Shown here one piece after another: positions 56,889 to 64,000 of a DNA stretch of 64,000 nt (position 1 is the stretch's first letter; every line of letters begins with the position of its first letter). Under the pieces are notes generated by a model. That model did no database searches. It was not told the origin of the DNA and saw only the letters and a list, made by a program, of their open reading frames with translations. The DNA lies in assembly GCF_010015445.1 (NCBI RefSeq), contig NC_053118.1, positions 12,112,937-12,176,936 of the forward strand, read 5' to 3'. Origin of the DNA: Perca fluviatilis. Its lineage: Eukaryota > Chordata > Actinopteri > Perciformes > Percidae. The translations under genes were made by a program, and so were the position numbers.

Positions 56889-58188
56889 CAGCACACTGTT
56901 TTAAGTGCTTCACCAGGACTCAGGGAGGACACTGAGGGAATATTATCTCTTATCTCTTTTCTAACAAAAAGCTACAACACCTACACAAACCGACCACTGT
57001 CACTGAGCCTGAAAGTGGAAACAATTCCCATTCCATCTCCCATACAACGGACACAAACACATACAATCATGTACACACATGGCAAGCACAGAGCATGGAC
57101 TTCAATTAAGGTGCAATTAAAGTTTGGGCTTAAAAGGGGGATGAACCATAGGAGGCAGAGAAGGGCATTTATTGATGGCGCCCTCACATCTCGTTCCTGC
57201 ATTAAGTTGATTTTAAAAGCAATTAATACACATGGTCAGGGAAAAGTAATGGAGCGCCCTATGTTCTTAACCTGCCGGACATTTCCCAGCCGAAGCCCTG
57301 ACCAACGCAGCCCTGCTTTGCATTATAAATGACAAGATAAATCTTAATGGATTGAGGATAATCAGCTAGCCATGAAGGCTGACATATACACACGTTCGCG
57401 AGGCGTCCAGGCGCTCACACACGTATACACAAACACGGACGTACAGACACAAGGGAAATTAAAGGCTTTGAATACGTCTGCATTGATTATTTTAAATTAT
57501 TAGCCCACCTCTCTTTGGACCTCCAATGCTTTTAGCCTAAGCTTTAACACATTTACAGAGACTTATTGACTATAATTACAACTGAGTCTTGGTAATGGAC
57601 ACATCAATTATGAGTCGCACATGTCTCTGACCAAGCGTTGCTCAGGGAATCCCAATCTAGGGTCCATTAGCGTCTCTCCTGCTGGTCTGAAGCTCAATCA
57701 GTCTTTACCTTCACCTCTACCGAAACAGCTATTACCTGGCTGCAATAGATAGTAGCCTTAACATTAGCTGGAGATGCCAAAGAAGAGGCTGTGTCTCCCC
57801 ACTCAATACGGTTTTACCTAAAAACAAAGGCCCAAGAGCTGTGCATCTACACAGAGATTTTTTTGTTGTTGGTAAAACTTGAGAGTTCAAGTGCTCATGA
57901 GGCCGTAAAAAGGCCTCATATCAGTCATAAGAGGTTAAATAATGTATGCAGCAACTGTAAAGTTGCACTTAAGTATTTGTTGTATTTCTACATTTTTCTG
58001 ATCAAAATCTTATTTCTAGTCCAAATTAGTTTATAAATTGCATCACAATGCATTAGTAATATATGATACCAAGTAACTAATTCTAATATTTGCAGGGAGA
58101 TAAGATAATAAAAAAAAGCAATATCAATACAAAAATATACACCTTGCCTATACTGTGTTGTCATGTAGTGCTTTAACAAATTCTTGAA
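56889..58188. other. Non-coding stretch, candidate regulatory block at 57090-57260
   Basis: No gene seen. 57090-57260 is repeat-free with paired caattaa motifs (cttcaattaaggtgcaatta, aagcaattaatac) and atttattgatggcgccctc, a composition seen in conserved enhancers. Confidence 0.45.
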
Positions 58189-58718
58189 TCCTTGTGTTGT
58201 CTTCCTCCCAGGTCAAAACTGAAAACCTTTCTCTACGTCTCTTTTTCGACACTTTTGGCACTTTGTCAATGTTTTTGGCTCTTTTTGTTGTTGTTGCGTT
58301 TAATGCTTCTTTTCACCACCATGTATAAACACCACTAACACCAACTTATTACCACTACTTTTACAATTATTTTTGGAATTCATGGTCAATAATAATCATA
58401 TCTAATTCTTGAGTTAACTAAGCAGAAATTACGAATTATTTAGACTAATGTTAGAGGAAGGATAATCACAGAAGGGCATATGTCAACGTTCAGTTTTGAA
58501 ACCTAATTTAAAAAATTAAAATGCTAATAAATGTAATAAAACAACCCAAATTCAGTGAAAATAGAGATTCAATCTTTTGTTGTACTTGCGAAGCGCTTTG
58601 TATGGAATCATCCATGTTATTTTTGGGCAATCAAAACTAGGTAGTTAAAAATAAACCCATGTTTCTGATATAGAAATTTAGAAAACGGGTCAAATTTGAC
58701 CCGAAGACAACACAAGGG
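58189..58718. mobile_element. Probable TTAA-type (piggyBac-like) MITE, 530 bp
   Basis: Inverted ends ccttgtgttgtcttc at the left and, reversed, cccttgtgttgtcttcggg at the right. The right end adjoins TTAA (58719-58722), and the left flank carries the near match TGAA. Inside the right end is a small palindrome, gggtcaaatttgaccc. No coding capacity. TTAA targets suggest piggyBac ancestry. The right end lies about 130 bp from the splice donor of the large znf407 exon. Confidence 0.6.
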
Positions 58719-58851
58719 TTAAACTGTACATAAACTGAGAAAGAATAACTTTGACCTGCTTTTACACATCCTACAGACTGCAGTGGTGTGTGTATATTTG
58801 TGTATATGTAAAAGAGGAAGAGTGTGTGAGCAAATACAACAGGATACATAC

Positions 58852-61083
58852 CGGTGTGAGTGCGAATGTGCGCCAGGAAGGCCATGGAGTTGCTGCTCTT
58901 GCACACCTTGCCACAGTATTTGCACACACTGCCCTGGTTCTCCTCGCGCTCGCGGTTGATCTGCTCCGTGTCCTCCACCACGTACTTGTTGACCTCCCTC
59001 AGAAGCTCCTCGTGTTTCTCCTTGATGTGAAGGAACAGGTCCTGCTCCAACTCGAAGCGGTCGGTGCATTTCACGCACTTGAAGCTGGCGCCCCCTTCGG
59101 GCAGCTCCTCCACGCTGTTCTGCTCGTTGCGGAGGTGGGCGGCGCTGGTCAGGTGCTGGTGCAGGTTGCTCTCGGTGTAGAAAGACTTGCCACACACCAG
59201 GCAGTGGAAATGCTTCTCCTTGGTCGGATGCTTCATCGAGATGTGGACGTTGAGGCCGCTGATGCCGTCGGCCATGAAGCCGCAGTCCTCGCAGCGGATG
59301 CGAGAGCCGCTTCCTTTGGCTTCCTTTCCCCCCATTAATTCCTTGCGCGTGAGCTTCTTGATGAATGCGGAGGTGGGGGGCAGGAAGCTGGAGGGCATCG
59401 ATGTTCCTCCAGTCAGACATATCACAGCAGCCTCGCCCTCTAGAGCCAGACCTTCCTGCAGCTCGTGCTCAGCAAGGGCCTTCGTGGATACAATGCAAGC
59501 ATCAAAGGGAAGGGCTTTGGACATCTGCGTATCTGAATGAGGGCTGTCACTTTTCGCATCTGTGATCATCTCATCTGCATTTGAGTGTTCTTCGTCTGCT
59601 TGTTTGCCCCCTTCCTCCTGGTTTTCTCGCTGTGCGGGCTGATCCACTGCAGGCTGAAGTTCTGCTGGAGCCGGCTGGGGTTCGCACGGCGCTGTACGTC
59701 CAATTGTCTCGCTGGTTGGCTCTGGTTGGCCACTACCGGAAGATGTAACACTCTCTGCTTGGTTCTCAGCAGCACTGCCAGCCACACTGGCCACAGCATC
59801 AGCAGGCTCTGCGGCGACCGAGGGTGCGACTGTATTCTGACTTTCCATCGCTTGGCTGTTATCGGAACAAGAGTCGGACTCTTCTGTGGAGCTATGGGGT
59901 TCACATTCGGGGTTAGAGTTTGCCCCCACAAGCTCTATGACCTCCTTCAGCTCCAAAGCTTTTTGTCCCTCACTCGTGGTTCCTAGCGTTTCCAAGTATT
60001 TCTGGCTTTTCTGTTTGTGCTTTTCTGTGTTGGCATGGCGAGACATTTCCCTGCTTGTTACAGCGTAGTAGCTACATGCTAGACACACGTACTCAAAATC
60101 TTTGGTGTGCTTTCTCTTGACGTGAAGATGGAGCGAAGGGATTGATTGAGCTACAAAATCGCAATGGCTACAAGCGTTAACGGAGTCATATTTACTTTTT
60201 TTCAGGCTTGGGTCTGACTGAGTTTGCTCTTCTCCACTGTGTTCTTTGGAGGCTGGGATGTCAGATTCCGGTTCTTTGTCGGTGGTCTGCGAGGCTGCGT
60301 TGGGTTCCTCGGCTTGTGCGTTCGTGGGTTCCTGTGGGGATACGCTTGTTTGATTGTTGACTTGGTTCTTATCTGCGCACTCTTGTGCACGGCGAACATG
60401 TTTCTTGGTGAAACAGTGGCGATCCATGTCTCCTTTGGTCACGCAGCTGTAGTTGCACAGAGTGCAGCTGTAGCCGTACTCCTTGCTGTGTTTGCGGCGG
60501 ACATGGACACTGAGGTTAGCAGCGTTGGACACTACCAGGCCACAGTATCCACAAGTGGTCGTGGACCCATGCTTTGTCCTTCCTCTTTTCTTTCTGGGAG
60601 ATTCAAGCTCAGCGTCTTCCTCGTCAACCAACGCAGCATTGGCCGCCTCCTCCTGATCTCCTTTTGCCGAAGCGGTTAGCCCTTCTCCACTAGCCACCTG
60701 AGCCATATCATCTATGTTAGCACCATCTCCAGCACTGTCTCTACTTACTGTCTCAACGTAGACTTCAAATGAGGAAGACTCTGTGCTTTTCTCCCCTCTC
60801 TGCTGCTGCACGTGCCTATCTGAGGACAGGTGAGTATCCATCCACTCAGATGTGGCCGAAAAGAAGTTACACAATTTGCAACGGTACCACTCCTGGCTCG
60901 GGTGTTTGATTCGAGCATGGCTCTCCAGCAACGCAGAGGTGCTAACCCTAAAATCACAGCTCGTACACTTGAGCTGGAACCTGCTGAGCCCACGTTTAGC
61001 TGCCACTCGAGTTGGAGTAGCCTTCAGAGTGCTGCCAGGATCCTCAGCTTCCTTTTTGGCATCCATGTTCTCACCAGCATCAA
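58852..61083 (-). CDS. znf407: znf407 large central exon (ten C2H2 fingers)
   Basis: This is the main visible exon of zinc finger protein 407, a DNA-binding nuclear regulator linked in mammals to PPARG-target genes and, when mutated in humans, to a recessive neurodevelopmental disorder. Numbering from 61099, fingers lie at residues 45-66, 74-96, 183-204, 212-234, 310-331, 339-361, 603-624, 633-655, 675-696 and 726-748. Most are tandem pairs, the second with a longer H-H spacing. A Lys/Arg-rich patch (169-176) precedes the third finger and may be nuclear-localising. Residues 362-598 are acidic, Ser/Pro/Ala-rich and probably disordered. The block from about residue 600 to the end (GLNVHISMKHPTKEKHFHC, SVEELPEGGASFKCVKC and others) is nearly identical to human ZNF407, which fixes the identity. 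The acceptor is gttttttag at 61084-61085 and the donor gtatgt follows 58852. The open frame running past 58852 is intron, and the few codons before 61083 are not coding. Confidence 0.95.
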
Positions 61084-61443
61084 CTAAAAAACATTTCAAA
61101 CAAACACTTTAAGGCTCTTTGCAACCACTTTAAACAATTCAGTTAAAAGAATGTGTGCAGATGTAGTGAAATAAAACATAGCATTGCCTCTTTCTATATT
61201 TAAAATAAAATGAACACCTAATACCAATAATATATTTAGTGGCAAATCCGCCAAAACATTTTTTTTTTTTTTTTTTTTTTAAAGATAGGATTAACATGAA
61301 ATGCTTGGGACTTCAAATCTATCAATATTTTAATGGAATCTTTCTTATTCAAATATTGACCAAACTAACATCTTCAGAAAAAACATGTACGCAGTGTGTG
61401 GCTGGATTTCAACCGACTGAACTGGAGAAAGGCATATACTCAC
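61084..61443 (-). other. znf407: znf407 short intron between N-terminal coding exons
   Basis: A 360-bp AT-rich intron, gtgagt at 61443 to ttttttag at 61084, containing a (T)22 run at 61259-61280. Both flanking exons have phase 1, so the join is in frame. No further exon is visible inside it. A second in-frame pairing exists (donor two codon bases later at gtatat, acceptor ccttaaag) but uses much weaker sites. Confidence 0.7.
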
Positions 61444-62125
61444 ATGTGTATGGGGTGTCTTTGGTGTGGTATCTCTGGACATGCACATCTAGAGGGGACT
61501 TGTCCCTAAACTCTTGTCCACAGTAGTTGCAGGAATATATCATTTTAGGTTTCGGGGTTCGCTTGCTTACTCTTCTTTCTTGGGTAGAGATGCCCTCCTC
61601 TGGATCTGCCTGCTGTTTGTCTGAAACGGTTTCCTTTTTAGTTAAACTACTTGTGTTCATGGCGTTGTCACTGGCTGCTGACCTCAGCTCATCAAGGTCA
61701 GACTCCTGGTTTTGTTCGACTTCAGCAGCACCTTCTGTCTTCAGGTCTACTTTCTGTTGGATTTTAGCTGGATTCAAGTCAGAGATATTTTCAGCTGGCT
61801 TTGCAGCTCTATTCTTTGAGTTTTTTCCATGCTTTCTTGCATAGTGAATTTTCAGTGATCTTGGACATTTGGCTGAGAAGCCACAAATTCTGCAGAGGTT
61901 ATCCCCGTCTTCAGGTACAACTTCAACTTCAACTTTATTTAGAGAGTCCGGCTGCAGCCTCTCAGTGAGTTCCTCATCTGCTTCATCAGGTTTGGCAGTC
62001 CGACTGGATGAGTCTCTTTCAGTGTCCTCCATTTCAAAATCATCTGGCTTCACCTTCCCACTGGTGTCATCTTCGGGCACTTTGTTCTCAACAGCCTCCT
62101 TTCCTGATATCAATGTTTTATCCAT
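61444..62125 (-). CDS. znf407: znf407 first coding exon (N-terminus, two C2H2 fingers)
   Basis: This exon holds the start codon of zinc finger protein 407, a large nuclear C2H2 transcription factor. The ATG at 62125 has a good context (G at -3, G at +4), and no upstream ATG lies between it and the acceptor at 62190. About 227 codons follow. The first 75 residues are acidic and Ser/Thr-rich. A C2H2 finger sits at residues 78-99 (C78, C81, H94, H99) and a second at 199-220 (C199, C202, H215, H220), separated by a charged linker. The exon most likely ends at 61444, just before a canonical gtgagt donor, leaving one base of a split codon. Assignment to ZNF407 rests mainly on the next exon, since this N-terminal part is poorly conserved. 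In human ZNF407, as I recall it, the N-terminal region is longer and essentially one exon, so the intron at 61084-61443 is notable. Confidence 0.85.
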
Positions 62126-62190
62126 ATCATATACTGCTATATCTATATAACAGTGAAGTTGTTCGCTATCAACAGAGGTGGATCAAACTC
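62126..62190 (-). other. znf407: znf407 5'UTR part of the start-codon exon
   Basis: The 65 bases before the znf407 ATG follow a strong acceptor (ctgtttttttctttccag, minus strand, AG at 62191-62192). They contain no ATG. This implies at least one upstream non-coding exon, so the promoter is further right, probably beyond 64 kb. Confidence 0.7.
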
Positions 62191-62192
62191 CT

Positions 62193-62919
62193 GGAAAGAA
62201 AAAAACAGAAGTTGTGTTTAGCATTTTCAATTGTCTGAAACACAATTTAGTGAATGGAAGAACATTCTGGAAACAAGTAAAGTGCATTTGCCACAAACTG
62301 TGTAATTAAACAAAAGCTTCTGAAAAGTGATCAAACCTTCAACAACACTATACGCCTTAACACAAGTAAATGTCGCCATCTAGTGCTTCCAGGCCCAAAT
62401 TGTTTGGTTAAAAACATGCCAGCGTGAGAGTTGGCTGTTGCTGCTTATTTAAATTGGAAAAACAAGCCCACTTAAGTCACTGTCATTTAATGGAGCATAC
62501 ATATGGTATTGCTGGTTTGAGAATAATTACTAAATGCATGTAGGCATGATTGAGAAGAGCTAGAGTCACTGCCACAATTAGATCAGTAAAAGGTATATGA
62601 AGTATAGCTTAACATTTAATAATGAACAACCATATTACTGTTTTACTTTAACACAGTTGCAAGTCTTAACATGTATTTTTTGGGGCATTTTCAATGTAGG
62701 CTAATTTTACAGTGGCCAAGACAGCTCCTTGCAATGCAACTTTTCTATTTGCTTGTAATTTTTGTATTTAGAGCATATTTCTTTTGCCACATGTATACTC
62801 AAACTTTAATTTGCTTGTGTGTATATGTGTTTTACTTATTTGCAGCTTTCATAAACAACATAATACATTGTTTGTATAAAATATAGGAGACATCTCGAGT
62901 ACACAGCGCTATAAGCAAG
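62193..62919. other. Upstream/intronic stretch beyond the start-codon exon
   Basis: Presumed first intron of znf407. AT-rich, and no exon was recognised. Confidence 0.45.
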
Positions 62920-63295
62920 TGGGGCTGCACAATTAATCGCAATTTTATCGAAATCGCAATATGGACTAGTGCAATATCCAAATCGCAGGGGAGGGGGCGC
63001 AATATTTGTTAAAGGAAAAATATGTTTAACCATTCTGAATGAAGTATTGTGGGGCTGCAGAGACGTCCTAACCCTACAAATCCTATCCTACAGACTAAAG
63101 GAAAACATCTTTGTTTGGTACAGATTCCTGCAAAAATCACACTACATGACTATAGTACATTTGTATTTGTGTTTCAATGAAAATGATGATCCAAAAAAAT
63201 GGATCGTTCCCTCCAACATCGTGAATCATATCGCAATCGCAACATCAGTCAAAAATAATCGCAATTTGACATTTTCCTCATATCGTGCAGCCCTA
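62920..63295. mobile_element. Complete hAT-type MITE, 376 bp
   Basis: Left end tggggctgcacaatta and, reversed, right end tagggctgcacgatat, with aatcgcaat words inside both ends. Target duplications are taagcaag (62912-62919) and taagcgag (63296-63303), matching at 7 of 8. No coding capacity. Confidence 0.88.
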
Positions 63296-63303
63296 TAAGC
63301 GAG

Positions 63304-64000
63304 ACTACATCTTGAACAACAAATATTATGTTTAGCCCATTTTCCACAATTCATGTGTAAACTGTAACAAATGCCCATCTTATCTACATTCATCCTTTGT
63401 TATTTATAATCTATAATGAATACTGTCCTTCACCTATATATTTACGTGTGGTCATGCCCATAGACTGTTTAAAAAAAAAAAAAAAAACACACCTCAGTCT
63501 ATTGCTATATAGGACCCTTAAAATGTGACTTTCAGGGCTCAGTTAAGGTCAGCCAATGACCACTTTATTTCAATGTCCAACTTTTAGAGCGGGTTTATTA
63601 AGCTCAATACCGCCATCCACTGTGTACTTTTGGTAGAATATGACTACAGGATTAAAAGGAGGAAGCCAACATGAAGTTGTGTATTTGGTCTCTCCCGTTG
63701 AGCAGCTAGATTGAACGCAGAAATGACTTATTGTGAATTATTAAGGGTCTTAATTTGTGTCGAACTTATGTTTCCTGGTGTATAATTGGAAAATCATCAC
63801 GTTCCATCTAGCTAAACAGCGGAGAACGGATAGTGAGCAGAAGGCTATGGTGTCAGTTAGAACCGCATTCAGAGACGGACAACGAATACAGTCTGCCTCC
63901 GGTACCACTCTGTCGTCACTTAACAAGACTTGGACCACAACATAGCCAAGTTGTCGACTTGCTAACCTGCTTACTCTTATCAAACGTTAGATAAATTGTC
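63304..64000. other. Right-edge stretch, no gene supported
   Basis: AT-rich to about 63720, with an A-run at 63473-63487, then more CpG toward the edge. A gtaagc donor-like site on the minus strand near 63975 could close a non-coding first exon starting outside the window, but nothing else supports it. Confidence 0.35.

Noticed and set aside
58637..58851. Open frame continuing past the large znf407 exon to a stop at 58637
   Set aside because: The conserved HTG codon splits at a canonical gtatgt donor and the next exon completes it. The extension is hydrophobic, finger-free intron sequence.
58751..60068. Several plus-strand and shifted-frame ORFs over the znf407 exon
   Set aside because: They are antisense or frame shadows of the GC-rich zinc-finger coding sequence and contain no domains.
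61084..61099. Frame extension upstream of the large exon (KCFL residues)
   Set aside because: It starts at a TTG and lies within the ttttttag acceptor, so it is intron in the preferred model.
63757..63945. 62-codon plus-strand frame near the right edge
   Set aside because: No recognisable domain, weak start context and no transcription evidence. Chance frame length.

Overview
The window looks like teleost fish nuclear DNA, probably from a percomorph. The signs are very long, perfect (CA)n/(GT)n tracts every few kilobases, many small non-autonomous hAT-type elements with 8-bp target duplications, and one vertebrate C2H2 zinc-finger gene with short exons and long introns. No other gene can be supported on either strand, and there is no prokaryotic content.

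The gene is znf407 (zinc finger protein 407) on the minus strand, transcribed from about 64 kb toward 1. Three coding exons are visible. The start-codon exon (coding 61444-62125, 5'UTR to 62190) carries an acidic region and two fingers. The large central exon (58852-61083) carries ten fingers, mostly in pairs. A 115-bp exon (49806-49920) encodes one whole finger and the start of the next. Splice phases join in frame at both visible junctions. The remaining C-terminal fingers and tail are not seen. They should lie beyond coordinate 1, so almost all of 1-49805 would be one intron of at least 49.8 kb. The 5' non-coding exon and promoter are probably beyond 64 kb.

Layout: 1-1.1 kb is three abutting hAT-type pieces. 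1.1-49.8 kb is intron, with about twenty long dinucleotide tracts, further MITEs (11.6, 12.5, 16.1, 17.4 and 24.5 kb), a degenerate tRNA-like SINE (39.6 kb) and several AT-rich, homeodomain-motif-like blocks that may be conserved enhancers. 49.9-58.85 kb is the next intron. It holds a broken minus-strand retrocopy of an unidentified coiled-coil-like gene (about 53.25-54.54 kb), itself split by a 424-bp hAT MITE, then a 938-bp hAT MITE and a TTAA-type MITE whose end is about 130 bp from a znf407 splice donor. 62.2-64 kb is upstream sequence with another complete hAT MITE.

I found no clearly new biological system. The most useful leads are an intron inside the znf407 N-terminal region whose junction is predicted to replace an expected zinc-ligand Cys with Phe, the unidentified interrupted retrocopy, and candidate regulatory blocks in the giant intron.
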